Origin: Psychrobacillus sp. OK028
Lineage (GTDB): Bacteria; Bacillota; Bacilli; Bacillales_A; Planococcaceae
Direction: 5' to 3'
Assembly: GCF_900103605.1 (NCBI RefSeq)
Contig: NZ_FNHY01000001.1
Span: forward strand, 372,001 to 436,000
Length of the DNA: 64,000 nt
Part shown: one piece after another, positions 7,436 to 16,022 of the stretch
How the letters are laid out: the number at the start of each line of letters is the position of its first letter
Numbering within the stretch: position 1 is the first letter of the stretch
Notes under the pieces: model-generated
Database searches by the model: none
Seen by the model: the letters and a program-made list of their open reading frames with translations, nothing else
Told to the model about the DNA's origin: nothing
Made by a program: the position numbers and the translations under genes

Positions 7436-7951
7436 TTACTCAGCTCCAGACAATCTAAATGTTTCGTATACAGTCCATGATCCATCTTCTAATTGATATA
7501 AAAGATGAAGACGATCGATTACTTCTTCAAATTGTGCACCAATCATTTTTAATTGAGGGAGAACATCATCATGTTCACTTGCACTCATTTTTTGAGCAAT
7601 TGTAATATGGGGAACAAAAGAATAACTTTCCTCATCATTGTATTCGATAGCATTTAAATCTTCATGTAGCTTAATTAGTTCATCTGTTGCCTGTACATTA
7701 AAGTATATTGCATTCGTAACAGGGGCAAATGAACCAACCTTTGTTGTTTTTAAAGTAAATGGTTTGTGGTTTTTTACAACTTGAGAAACCTTTTCTGCAA
7801 TTGTTTTTATTTCATTTTCATCAGCTTCAAATACTCCTTTAATGGTCATATGTGGAGTGATTAAAGCATAGTGAGGGTCATAACGCTTTCTATAGGAGTT
7901 GGCGAAGTCCTGGACTTTTTTTGATGGAAAAGCAACAATTCCGTATTTCAT
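7436..7951 (-). CDS. yjcG: YjcG, 2H phosphoesterase (RNA ligase-like fold)
   Basis: A 171-residue cytosolic protein of the 2H phosphoesterase / 2'-5' RNA ligase superfamily. The two catalytic HxTx motifs are visible as HMTIKG (His34) and HITIAQ (His115). YjcG is the Bacillales member of this family; its natural substrate is not known, though the fold acts on 2',3'-cyclic or 2'-5' phosphodiester bonds. ATG 7951 follows GAGGTAG. Middle gene of the yjcHGF operon, 57 bp after yjcH and 3 bp before yjcF. Confidence 0.92.
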   Translation of the reverse strand: MKYGIVAFPSKKVQDFANSYRKRYDPHYALITPHMTIKGVFEADENEIKTIAEKVSQVVKNHKPFTLKTTKVGSFAPVTNAIYFNVQATDELIKLHEDLNAIEYNDEESYSFVPHITIAQKMSASEHDDVLPQLKMIGAQFEEVIDRLHLLYQLEDGSWTVYETFRLSGAE

Positions 7952-8008
7952 TTTAACTACCTCCTCAAATTTTTATACAATCACATTACTATTATAACAA
8001 ATATATCT

Positions 8009-8731
8009 CTATAGGCTAAAATTATGCAGGAGAGATCTTTTCATATCTGGTTGCCAAAGCTTCCACGTATGGTTACCTTCTAATTCGTCATAAAAGGTCA
8101 AAATCCCTTTATTTTTAATTAAATTATGCAATTGTCTATTAGGTGTGATAAAATCTGTTAGTTTGCCGTCACCTGTTTTCACTGCTTTTTCTTCCGTTCC
8201 AATGACATGATATAGCGAAAAAGCATGTACGTCTTCGTGATTTTCCACTTTTTTTAGAACCTCATCATTTACAAGTGGAGAGTGCATTATTACTTTTCCA
8301 AATGTATTTGGATAAGCTAAAGCAGTCATTAGTGAAACAGTCGCTGCTAAGGAATCGCCAATAAGAGATCTTCCCATACCAACCTGATATGTAGGATAAT
8401 TCTCATCTATATATGGGACTAATTCTTGAGCTAAAAATCGAGTATATGCGATATGCTGAGAACCTTCCGGATGGTATTTACTTCTCCGGTCTTTAACATC
8501 TTTATAAGGTACTCCAACGATGATTAAGTTTTCTATCGCTACCTCTGCATATAATTCATCAGCAACCCGGGAAATTCTGCCTAGTTGAAAATAGTCCTTG
8601 CCGTCTGACGCTATTAGTACAGAATATTTATATAGTGGTGAATAATTTGGTGGTAAGTAAATTAGTAGCTGCATATCTTCCTGTAAAGCTTCGCTAAAAA
8701 TAGATATATCTTGTATTGTACCTTTATTCAT
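8009..8731 (-). CDS. yjcH: YjcH, esterase-like alpha/beta hydrolase
   Basis: A 240-residue protein of the putative-esterase (PF00756-type, Fes/enterochelin esterase D) family. It has the N-terminal strand pair LLIYLPPNYSPLYKYSVLIASDG, a nucleophile-elbow candidate in GDSLAA (residues about 125-130), and EGNHTWKLW near the C-terminus with the catalytic His. No signal peptide, so it acts in the cytosol. ATG 8731 follows AGGAGG. First gene of the operon with yjcG and yjcF; substrate unknown. It is divergent from the PgpA gene, 100 bp apart. Confidence 0.88.
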   Translation of the reverse strand: MNKGTIQDISIFSEALQEDMQLLIYLPPNYSPLYKYSVLIASDGKDYFQLGRISRVADELYAEVAIENLIIVGVPYKDVKDRRSKYHPEGSQHIAYTRFLAQELVPYIDENYPTYQVGMGRSLIGDSLAATVSLMTALAYPNTFGKVIMHSPLVNDEVLKKVENHEDVHAFSLYHVIGTEEKAVKTGDGKLTDFITPNRQLHNLIKNKGILTFYDELEGNHTWKLWQPDMKRSLLHNFSL

Positions 8732-8831
8732 AAGTTCCTCCTAAAGTCATTCATGTAGTAAAGAAATTGTATCATATACTAGCAAAGAGGTATAATAAAC
8801 CAAATGCCGTAAAATCAAAGGGGATAATATT

Positions 8832-9416
8832 ATGGACAGACAGACATCTAGAGTACATTCACGTGAAGTGGAGCAAGCTACAAAGGATGCTTTAAAAAGA
8901 CGAGGCGTTACAATTGAAGAAATTGCTAAAATTGTCTATGAAATGCAGTTTCCATATAACAAAGGGCTTACGATTGAGCATTGTATAGAGTCGGTTAAAA
9001 GTGTTTTGAAAAAAAGAGAAATGCAGCATGCCATCTTAGTTGGTATCGAACTAGACGAGTTAGCAGAGAAGAAAATGTTATCTGCACCGTTACAACAAAT
9101 AGTAGAAGCAGATGAAGGATTGTTCGGGGTAGACGAAACGATTGCTCTAGGGGCTGTATTTACTTACGGTAGTATTGCTGTAACTACGTTTGGTCATTTA
9201 GATAAAAATAAAATAGGACTTATTTCTAAACTAGATACAAAAATCGGTGGAGCTGTTCATACTTTTTTGGATGATTTAGTGGCAAGCATCGCTTCGAGTG
9301 CGGCTTCACGGTTAGCTCATCGGACGAGAGATTTAGAAGAAGAAAATGAAACGTTTGCAGATATTCCACCAGAAGAAACAGCACCAGAAGTTAAAATAAA
9401 AGGTGCTAGAACTTAA
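8832..9416 (+). CDS. Phosphatidylglycerophosphatase A-related protein (YutG)
   Basis: A 194-residue protein matching the PgpA/YutG family of Firmicutes: HSREVEQATKDALKRRGVTIEEIAKIVYEMQ, LTIEHCIESVKSVLKKREMQHAILVGIELDELAE, ADEGLFGVDETIALGAVFTYGSIAVTTFGHLDK and KLDTKIGGAVHTFLDD. Proteobacterial PgpA hydrolyses phosphatidylglycerol phosphate in phospholipid synthesis; YutG-type proteins share the domain, and I infer the same lipid phosphatase role. The C-terminal 20 residues are an acidic tail of low complexity. ATG 8832 follows AAAGGGGATAA. Monocistronic, with a strong terminator after it. Confidence 0.82.
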   Translation: MDRQTSRVHSREVEQATKDALKRRGVTIEEIAKIVYEMQFPYNKGLTIEHCIESVKSVLKKREMQHAILVGIELDELAEKKMLSAPLQQIVEADEGLFGVDETIALGAVFTYGSIAVTTFGHLDKNKIGLISKLDTKIGGAVHTFLDDLVASIASSAASRLAHRTRDLEEENETFADIPPEETAPEVKIKGART

Positions 9417-9418
9417 AG

Positions 9419-9458
9419 CTGTGTGGTCTCGTTTTAAAGAGGCCACACAGTTTTTTTT
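9419..9458 (+). terminator. Terminator of the PgpA-like gene
   Basis: CTGTGTGG / CCACACAG stem and eight T. An R1 repeat begins three bases after the T-run. Confidence 0.92.
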
Positions 9459-9460
9459 GA

Positions 9461-9710
9461 AAGAAAGTATAAAATAGTATTCCGTGAACACTGGGTTTAA
9501 GATACTTTTTAGAATAAATAATATTACTGATTTCCGATACAGGTGGGGAACAAAGGCTAAGAGCGCCACCTCGTGTGGCAACGCTTCGTGACCAACATCC
9601 TGTTGGCCTCCGAGGGGTGAGCGATGAGCTATCACCGTCGCTAACGCGTCGTTGTGATAGCTCATCTGTTTCACTCATCCCACTGGAGCCGCCACCTTCC
9701 ACTACATCAA
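9461..9710 (+). repeat. R1 repeat, full copy with palindrome type A
   Basis: Lead GAAAGTATAAAATAG..., then the left arm TGATTTCCGATACAGGTGG (from 9528) and the right arm CCACCTTCCACTACATCAA (to 9710), imperfect inverted ends of one large element. Inside are a small CCAACA/TGTTGG hairpin and a 13-bp palindrome arm pair GATGAGCTATCAC (9623-9635) / GTGATAGCTCATC (9654-9666). The same palindrome occurs, inverted, at 57114-57157. Open frames here are by-products of the repeat. Confidence 0.85.
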
Positions 9711-9780
9711 CGAAGCGAGTTGTAATCCCGAATTAAATTTGTCACAGCGTATCTCATGGATGAAAATAATAGGCAAAGTT

Positions 9781-9920
9781 GACGGAAAAAAGGATGCTTT
9801 TTTTGAGACGTTCGCCCCCAAAAAAACAGCATCCTTAAATTTACGGGGTATAAATATAGCAAGACGTCCGTTCAAAGCTTTTCGAAAAAGATGTTGAACT
9901 TATAGGACCGGTCTGTTTTG
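9781..9920 (-). repeat. R2 repeat: variable hairpin plus constant tail (copy a)
   Basis: Read on the minus strand: a conserved tail (about 9841-9920, with GGACC, TTTTCGAA and TTGCTATA motifs), a stem-loop of unique sequence (AAGGATGC... / ...GCATCCTT, 9788-9836), then a T-run and CCG. It starts 14 bp after the stop of the nuclease gene (9935) and so can terminate it. The shared tail is also at 26153-26215 and 42506-42600. Confidence 0.7.
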
Positions 9921-9934
9921 CCAATTATTTCTTG

Positions 9935-10666
9935 TTATTCCCCCGATTTTTTATATCCTGCTTTAGTAGCATCCTGCTCGGTGCAGAACCATTTTTCAGG
10001 ATTTGTTTGCTCATAATACTTTCCACTAGGTAGATGGTAAATCTTTTTACCCTGCCGATTAATATTACCCTTTATGTTACATTTTTCGGCTGATTGTACA
10101 GCTTCTTGGGTGTTATTATTGACCATAACTGAAGCATCGAAGCCCCTGTTCGTGACATAATCCTCTGTCTTCCATACACCGATATTCTTCTTCTTCGCAA
10201 TTTCAGCTGCATTTTCAAACTCATCTAAATACCGAGTATTCGGAGGGAAAACATAGGCAACACGGGCAAGCCCCTCTTCTAACAATATTTCTTGAACGCT
10301 ATTCCCATCGACATAAATATATGCTAGCAGTCTGCCATAATCATCAAAACGATTCCCTACATCAAACTCGATTGTGACATCCCCACTATTTAATAATTCC
10401 TTATTGCGTTGTTTTGATTCTTCACCAAAAGGCTGCTTTCCTAATGTTTGATGGTTTGTTTCCGGTGTATCTATTAGCAAGTATCGAACTTTTTCTATAT
10501 TTCCATTATACTTGACCTTAATAGTATCACCGTCAATTACCTCAACAACTTCTACCGAAATTTGATCTGTGCTTCCACTTGTTTGAATAACACCATTAGT
10601 GGAATTTTCTTCACAACCATACAGAAAGCTAAAAAGTAAACCTACCCATACAAAAAACTTTTTCAT
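9935..10666 (-). CDS. Lipoprotein thermonuclease (YncB/SNase type)
   Basis: A 243-residue secreted, lipid-anchored nuclease. Signal peptide MKKFFVWVGLLFSFLYGC has a lipobox LYGC. The staphylococcal nuclease domain spans about residues 38-175: VVDGDTIKV, RYLLIDTPE (catalytic Arg and Glu), RFDDYGRLLAYIYVDG (second Arg) and EGLARVAYVFPPNTRY. A C-terminal Cys-containing module (CNIKGNINRQGKKIYHLPSGKYY ... WFCTEQDATKAGY, split here) is found on many Gram-positive nucleases, and I know it as the sunset-type domain. ATG 10666 (after GGGTGAT) is chosen because the signal peptide starts there; a start at 10723 would add 19 residues before it. Probable role: degrading DNA outside the membrane. Confidence 0.88.
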   Translation of the reverse strand: MKKFFVWVGLLFSFLYGCEENSTNGVIQTSGSTDQISVEVVEVIDGDTIKVKYNGNIEKVRYLLIDTPETNHQTLGKQPFGEESKQRNKELLNSGDVTIEFDVGNRFDDYGRLLAYIYVDGNSVQEILLEEGLARVAYVFPPNTRYLDEFENAAEIAKKKNIGVWKTEDYVTNRGFDASVMVNNNTQEAVQSAEKCNIKGNINRQGKKIYHLPSGKYYEQTNPEKWFCTEQDATKAGYKKSGE

Positions 10667-10714
10667 TAATATCACCCATTGTATTGTAACATGAGTTAAA
10701 AAGGAGAAGATAGC

Positions 10715-11557
10715 ATGACACAAACAGTAGAATTAGCCTTTAATTATCGGATGGAGGATGTCTTAAAAAGATTAGCTTTCGATCCATTAAATTCGGTTGA
10801 TATAGCCAATCAAACAGTCAAAATCCCTATGGAAGAATATATTATAACGGTTCAAAGTATCGGGTCATTTCATGAACCTAAATTTATAGTAACGGGCTTA
10901 GAAACAAAGGAACAATTTGAACGAGTGCAATCCATCTTTCATTTTAATCGAAGCTTAGAACCAATTCAAAAGCACTTTTTAAATACTAATTTACATTCGT
11001 TGTTTTTAAGATTCGAAGGAACTCCGATTATTACGGATTTTTCTTTATATGCAAATATTATTAAAAGTATCATTCATCAGCAGCTAAATCTTTCTTTTGC
11101 TAGAACATTAACGGAGAGATTCGTTCATACTTTTGGTAAATGCAAAGAGGTTGTTTGGTTGTATCCATCACCTGAAACTATAGCGAGTATTAATGTTGAT
11201 ACGTTACGTCACATGCAATTTAGTACAAGAAAGGCAGAGTATATTGTAGGGATATCTAAAGCTATTGCAGAGAGTCAATTAAACTTGGAGGCACTTTCCA
11301 CTCAAGAGGATGATTTCATTATTTCAGAACTAATCAAGTACAGAGGAATTGGTCCTTGGACAGCAGAAAGCTTCTTGTTGTTTGGTTTAGGAAGAGCGAA
11401 TTTATTTCCATTAGCGGATATAGGGCTTCAAAATTCACTTAAAATACTTTGGCATTTAGACAGAAAGCCTATGAAAAGTGAAATTACACCTCATTTAGCC
11501 TCGTGGTCGCCTTACAATAGCTACGCCGCTTTATACCTTTGGAAGAATATAGAATGA
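10715..11557 (+). CDS. DNA-3-methyladenine glycosylase, AlkA type (YfjP-like)
   Basis: A 280-residue base-excision repair enzyme with an AlkA-like N-terminal domain (about 1-110) and an HhH-GPD domain (about 115-280). IIKSIIHQQLNLSFARTLTERFV starts the domain; LIKYRGIGPWTAESFLLFGLGRANLFPLADIGLQ contains the helix-hairpin-helix and catalytic Asp in PLADIG. It removes alkylated bases such as 3-methyladenine. ATG 10715 follows AAAAGGAGA. It is divergent from the nuclease gene with 48 bp between starts, so the two may share a promoter region. Confidence 0.92.
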   Translation: MTQTVELAFNYRMEDVLKRLAFDPLNSVDIANQTVKIPMEEYIITVQSIGSFHEPKFIVTGLETKEQFERVQSIFHFNRSLEPIQKHFLNTNLHSLFLRFEGTPIITDFSLYANIIKSIIHQQLNLSFARTLTERFVHTFGKCKEVVWLYPSPETIASINVDTLRHMQFSTRKAEYIVGISKAIAESQLNLEALSTQEDDFIISELIKYRGIGPWTAESFLLFGLGRANLFPLADIGLQNSLKILWHLDRKPMKSEITPHLASWSPYNSYAALYLWKNIE

Positions 11558-11562
11558 AAAAA

Positions 11563-11599
11563 ATCAGCTTTTCCTTAATATATGAAGGGAAAAGCTGAT
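11563..11599 (-). terminator. Terminator between convergent genes
   Basis: ATCAGCTTTTCC / GGAAAAGCTGAT stem, with the T-run on the minus strand; it ends the 47-aa gene and lies just past the glycosylase stop. Confidence 0.8.
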
Positions 11600-11615
11600 A
11601 TCCTATACCGATTAT

Positions 11616-11759
11616 TCAATTAGTTGTCTCCGTTTCACCTTGTTCTTCTTTAAAATATAAAAAAGATTCTTCTTCTATTTCATTCATACGTTCCTTATTA
11701 AGTCCTAATGCGATAGCTCCTGTAAAAATGGGCTCCCACCATGTTTCTGTTTCAGTCAT
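11616..11759 (-). CDS. Small 47-aa acidic protein
   Basis: A short gene with an excellent ribosome site GGGAGGAAATAACA before ATG 11759. The product starts MTETETWWEPIFTGAIALG and continues NKERMNEIEEESFLYFKEE, an acidic, Trp-containing protein without a membrane helix. It has its own terminator at 11563-11599. I do not recognise the family; WWEPIFTGAIALGL with a following helix looks like a conserved small protein of this genus, but that needs comparison. Confidence 0.6.
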   Translation of the reverse strand: MTETETWWEPIFTGAIALGLNKERMNEIEEESFLYFKEEQGETETTN

Positions 11760-12166
11760 TGTTATTTCCTCCCTTAATACGTTTATTTATATATCAGTTT
11801 TATACCCTGTGAACTTTCATTCATAAACTATTTTGTTGAAAAATGAATCAATTAGCATAGCTTTTCTGAAGTGTATAGGCTAAAAGTTTTGCTATATGTG
11901 TCACTTTCATAAAATACAACGGAGATTTCCGCTCTAGCCGGGCGCTTTCTGTACAGAATTAAAAACGTGTAATAAGTTAAGATTTCAGATTAAGAATCAA
12001 AAAAATTGATCAATTCTCAATTTTGTTGGAGAAGAATTCTTAAAAGTAGTATTCCACGAAAGACACTCTTCATGTATACCAAAAATAATTGCTTGTTCTT
12101 TCTTCTATTAGAAATACATAGTATGATTTCTTTAAGAGTAAAGAAATGGAAAAGGAGTGAGTAAAA
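11760..12166. other. Intergenic stretch with R1 fragment
   Basis: Apart from the upstream region of the 47-aa gene, there is a short R1 fragment at 11922-11950 (GATTTCCGCTCTAGCCGGGC) and the ribosome site AAAAGGAGTGAG of the aldehyde dehydrogenase gene at its end. No gene or clear promoter was identified. Confidence 0.55.
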
Positions 12167-13555
12167 ATGAAATTTACAGAAGAACAACTAAATCATATGA
12201 TAAATGAGCATCAAGCCTACTTTTTTAGTGGAATGACGAGAACTGTGGCATTTCGAGTAGAACAATTGGAAATACTTAAAAAGACGATTAAAAAGTATGA
12301 AACAGAAGTAATCGAAGCTTTATACAAAGATTTAAGAAAAAGTGAATTTGAAGCCTATGTGACGGAAATCGGATTAGTTTATGACAATATATCTTATATG
12401 ATTAAAAATTTGGAGCAGTGGATGGCACCAAAGGTTGTAAAAACACCAGTTGCTTTAATGCCATCTAAAAGCTTTATCGTCAACGATCCATATGGTACGG
12501 TTTTGATCATTGCACCATTTAATTATCCTTTCCAGCTTGTGATGGAACCACTTATAGGAGCAATTGCTGGAGGAAATTGTGCAGTTATTAAACCTTCTGA
12601 AGCAACACCAAATACATCTGATATCGTGAAAAAAATAATTGCGGAAGCATATGATTCAAAATATATTCGAGTTGTCGAGGGAGAAAAGGAAGAAACCTCC
12701 CTGTTAATACATGCGGCTTTTGATTTTATTTTCTTTACTGGTAGCGTTCAAGTAGGGAAAATAGTGATGAAGGCAGCGGCGGAACGATTAACTCCAATCG
12801 CTTTAGAATTAGGTGGAAAAAGTCCAGCAATTGTTGATCACACAGCTAATTTAGCTGTTGCGGCTAAACGGATTGTATGGGGGAAATTCGTGAATGCTGG
12901 TCAAACATGCATTGCACCTGATTATGTATTAGTGGAGGAAAATGTTAAAGATAAGTTTATTGAACAGTTAAAGAAAGCAATTGTTCAGTTTTATGGCAAG
13001 GATATTCAACAAAGTAATGACCTTGGAAGAATAGTGAATAGTAATCATTTTGATCGACTAATTAGTGTTTTAGAAGCGGAAAGGGACCAAATTATTTTCG
13101 GTGGAAAAATGGACCGGGATGATTTATTTATAGAGCCAACACTATTAAATGGTGTTGACTTCAATAGTCCATCTATGGCGGAAGAATTGTTTGGTCCTAT
13201 ATTACCTATTATTGGTTATAGCGATTTACGAAGTATAGTCCATCGAATTCGCAAATTGCCAAAACCTTTGGCAGCTTATATGTTTAGCGAAAACGAAAAA
13301 GCACAAGCATTCTTTCTTCAAGAGCTCCCATTTGGCGGTGGCTGTATAAATGACACGATTACACATGCTGGTAGTGCACATCTTCCATTCGGAGGAGTAG
13401 GAAATTCTGGGACTCAAGCTTATCATGGGGAAGCGAGTTTTACGTTATTTACACATCAAAAATCCATTGTAAAGAAAAATACTACCTTACCGATTAATAT
13501 TGTTTTTCCACCATATAAAAATAAAGTGAAGCTAGTGAGAGGTTTACTAAAGTAA
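12167..13555 (+). CDS. Aldehyde dehydrogenase (YwdH-like, class 3 type)
   Basis: A 462-residue NAD(P)-dependent aldehyde dehydrogenase of the short, class 3-like group. Visible are IIAPFNYPFQLVMEPLIGAIAGGN, the glycine loop FFTGSVQVG, the general-base Glu in LELGGKSPAI, the catalytic Cys in NAGQTCIAPDY (near residue 249) and EELFGPILPI. The C-terminal hydrophobic end (SFTLFTHQKSIVKK...) matches the membrane-associated subfamily that oxidises fatty aldehydes. ATG 12167 follows AAAAGGAGTGAG. Monocistronic between two spacers; substrate inferred only from subfamily. Confidence 0.92.
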   Translation: MKFTEEQLNHMINEHQAYFFSGMTRTVAFRVEQLEILKKTIKKYETEVIEALYKDLRKSEFEAYVTEIGLVYDNISYMIKNLEQWMAPKVVKTPVALMPSKSFIVNDPYGTVLIIAPFNYPFQLVMEPLIGAIAGGNCAVIKPSEATPNTSDIVKKIIAEAYDSKYIRVVEGEKEETSLLIHAAFDFIFFTGSVQVGKIVMKAAAERLTPIALELGGKSPAIVDHTANLAVAAKRIVWGKFVNAGQTCIAPDYVLVEENVKDKFIEQLKKAIVQFYGKDIQQSNDLGRIVNSNHFDRLISVLEAERDQIIFGGKMDRDDLFIEPTLLNGVDFNSPSMAEELFGPILPIIGYSDLRSIVHRIRKLPKPLAAYMFSENEKAQAFFLQELPFGGGCINDTITHAGSAHLPFGGVGNSGTQAYHGEASFTLFTHQKSIVKKNTTLPINIVFPPYKNKVKLVRGLLK

Positions 13556-13609
13556 TTATTGATAAAGCATACAATGAAAGCGCAAATTAATAGAATTATA
13601 TGCTACAAA

Positions 13610-13645
13610 AGTCATCCTATTTAGTTAAGATAGGATGGCTTTTTA
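13610..13645 (+). terminator. Terminator of the aldehyde dehydrogenase gene
   Basis: AGTCATCCTAT / ATAGGATGGCT stem, 9-base loop, T5. Confidence 0.9.
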
Positions 13646-13728
13646 TATTCAGCGTTAATCAAATTGCCTAAAATATTTTAAAATGTCACAATTTCTGTCA
13701 TAACTGATACATATTCACTGTATGTTCA

Positions 13729-13757
13729 TTGACAAATAGTGACCATTTAACTAATAT
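13729..13757 (+). promoter_or_regulatory. Sigma-A promoter of the PAS-GGDEF-EAL gene
   Basis: TTGACA (13729-13734), a 17-base spacer, and TAATAT (13752-13757): a near-consensus housekeeping promoter 49 bp before the start codon. Confidence 0.85.
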
Positions 13758-13806
13758 TGAGTTGAATATTGATACTTAACAACCATTTTTAGGTGGGGGG
13801 AGTAAT

Positions 13807-15981
13807 ATGAAGTCTGTATTTAATACGAACACCGATGAATTATTATATAAAGTTAAAACTGCAATATTTGATGAGTCATTGGCGAGTGATATAGCACTTC
13901 AGGAGAAGCTAGACGATGCCTTTTTTAATATGGAGCTTATGGATTATGCAGTAAACGAAACGATGATAATAGCTGTTACCAACAAGGCTGGACAAATATT
14001 ATATGTAAATGATCGCTTTTGCGATATTACGGGATACTTGAAAGAAGAGTTAATAGGAAAAACACATAAAATTATTAATTCCAACACTCACCCTGCATCC
14101 TTCTTTAAAGAAATGTGGCAAACCATTTTAAAAGGGAGCACATGGACAGGAGAAATATGTAATAGACGTAAGAATGGTGAATTATATTGGGTGAAAACAT
14201 ATATACTACCTGTTGAGACATATGGTAATGATACTTATTTTCTCAGCATTCGTACGGATATTACATTAGAAAAAGAAAAAGAAGTATTATTGCAGTCCAA
14301 ACTACTTTCCTCATTTGAAACAGTTGTACACCATATTAACAATTTAGTTTTCAAAGTGGAAAGAGATAGTGATAACAATTTAGGCTTTTCCTTGTTTACA
14401 GGGAAAATCGCTGCCGATTATTTAGCGGAAAAAGGGCTACAAACGATTCAACCCAATAGTGATTCTATAAAGAAAAAAGTTTTAAGCCCAATCTATAGTA
14501 TAAATTCATACTTTTCTGAAGAGATGACAGACAGATTATTATTTAATATAAAAAAAGTTAATATCGGGGAAGAAGTCTCCTACAAAGAATGGTTTGGTGA
14601 TAGATGTGTACATATTACAATCTCTCCAATTGAACAAGATGGAATAATAAGTGGTGCGATTGGTATTGGCAACGATATTACGGAGCTCGAATCAGCGCGA
14701 ACTGAACTCACTGAGCTGGCATACCGTGATCATTTGACAAATACCTATAACACAGCTGCTCTCGAAAGAGATATTGTAGAACTGATAAATGAAAACCTGC
14801 CATTTAGTTTTCTTTATATAGATTTGGACCGATTTAAAAATATTAATGATTCTTTAGGTCATGTTACCGGTGATTCGTTACTTAAACTAGTTGCTAAAAG
14901 AATTATGAATTTCTATAAACAAACTGGTGAGTTATATCGCATTGGTGGGGATGAATTTGTTGTGCTGATTGTGGAGCGACAAAAAGAAAATAAAACACTA
15001 GAAAATGCATTGCAATTAATCCGCAAGATTGAAGAGCCTTTTAGTATAGAAGAAATGGAAATATATATATCATGTTCTATTGGAATTGCTTCCTTTCCGT
15101 TGCACGGATCTAGTTATAAGGAAATGCACCGAGCAGCTGACCTAGCACTTAATATTTCAAAGGAGTATGGAAAGCGAACTGCTGTAATATTCGATAAAAA
15201 GTTTATGGAGGGTCATGTCAACAAGGTAGGGTTAGAAAGTGATATTCGGTCTGGTTTAAATAATCATGAGTTTTACCTAGTCTATCAGCCTAAAGTAAAT
15301 TTGAAAAGAGAAAAAGTTGATGGCTATGAAGCATTGATTCGATGGGATAAAAAAGGTAAAGAAATTATTCCGCCAAACGACTTTATACCTTTTGCAGAAG
15401 AAACAGGTCTTATTATTTCTATTGGAAAATATGTGTTAGAAGAAGTATGTAAACAAGGCGTTGCGTGGCTCAAACAGGGGATTCCTTTTCAAACTATTTC
15501 CGTCAATATAAGCCCCGTAGAGTTGGAGCAGAATGATTTTTTAACAAATTTGCAAGAAATTTTGGAGAAAACGGGGTTACCTCCAAAATATTTAGAAATA
15601 GAGATGATTGAAAATATATTAATGAAGAACATGGATAAATTATTAGATTTATTACATAAATTAGAAAAGCTTGGAATCAAGCTAGCAATGGATGATTTTG
15701 GTTCTGGGTTTTCTAACTTCCGATATTTAAGCGAGCTTCCAATCCATACATTAAAAATTGACCGAAGTCTAATGGACCGGGTATTAATGGGTCGTGATGA
15801 AGTGATAGTGTCCTCTATAATTAGAATCGGTCATAGTTTAGGTCTAGAAGTAGTTGCAGAGGGAGTAGAAACCAAAGAGGTTGTAGATTTTTTAAAGGCT
15901 CATAATTGTCATACAATACAAGGTTATTATTACTCAAAACCTATTGAAGTATATCAAGTGCCAAGTTTTATATTAAAGTAA
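13807..15981 (+). CDS. PAS-GGDEF-EAL cyclic-di-GMP enzyme
   Basis: A 724-residue soluble protein. A PAS domain at about 45-160 (ITNKAGQILYVNDRFCDITGY, followed by the PAC segment RRKNGELYWVKTYI), a second sensory stretch at about 165-300, a GGDEF domain at about 300-465 with intact IGGDEF and no RxxD inhibitory site before it, and an EAL domain at about 470-724. The EAL domain keeps YEALIRW, NISPVEL, EIEMIEN, DDFGSGFS, LKIDRSL, AEGVET and QGYYYSKP, so phosphodiesterase activity is likely. ATG 13807 follows GGTGGGGGGA. Either activity or both may be used; no membrane segment is seen, so the PAS input is cytosolic. Confidence 0.93.
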   Translation: MKSVFNTNTDELLYKVKTAIFDESLASDIALQEKLDDAFFNMELMDYAVNETMIIAVTNKAGQILYVNDRFCDITGYLKEELIGKTHKIINSNTHPASFFKEMWQTILKGSTWTGEICNRRKNGELYWVKTYILPVETYGNDTYFLSIRTDITLEKEKEVLLQSKLLSSFETVVHHINNLVFKVERDSDNNLGFSLFTGKIAADYLAEKGLQTIQPNSDSIKKKVLSPIYSINSYFSEEMTDRLLFNIKKVNIGEEVSYKEWFGDRCVHITISPIEQDGIISGAIGIGNDITELESARTELTELAYRDHLTNTYNTAALERDIVELINENLPFSFLYIDLDRFKNINDSLGHVTGDSLLKLVAKRIMNFYKQTGELYRIGGDEFVVLIVERQKENKTLENALQLIRKIEEPFSIEEMEIYISCSIGIASFPLHGSSYKEMHRAADLALNISKEYGKRTAVIFDKKFMEGHVNKVGLESDIRSGLNNHEFYLVYQPKVNLKREKVDGYEALIRWDKKGKEIIPPNDFIPFAEETGLIISIGKYVLEEVCKQGVAWLKQGIPFQTISVNISPVELEQNDFLTNLQEILEKTGLPPKYLEIEMIENILMKNMDKLLDLLHKLEKLGIKLAMDDFGSGFSNFRYLSELPIHTLKIDRSLMDRVLMGRDEVIVSSIIRIGHSLGLEVVAEGVETKEVVDFLKAHNCHTIQGYYYSKPIEVYQVPSFILK

Positions 15982-16022
15982 TATTTTGGTATGATTAAGG
16001 TATGCTTAAAGGAGGATTTATA

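Noticed and set aside
9333-9702. Two overlapping minus-strand open frames of about 100 codons
   Set aside because: They run through the R1 repeat, its palindrome and the PgpA terminator, and lack ribosome sites.
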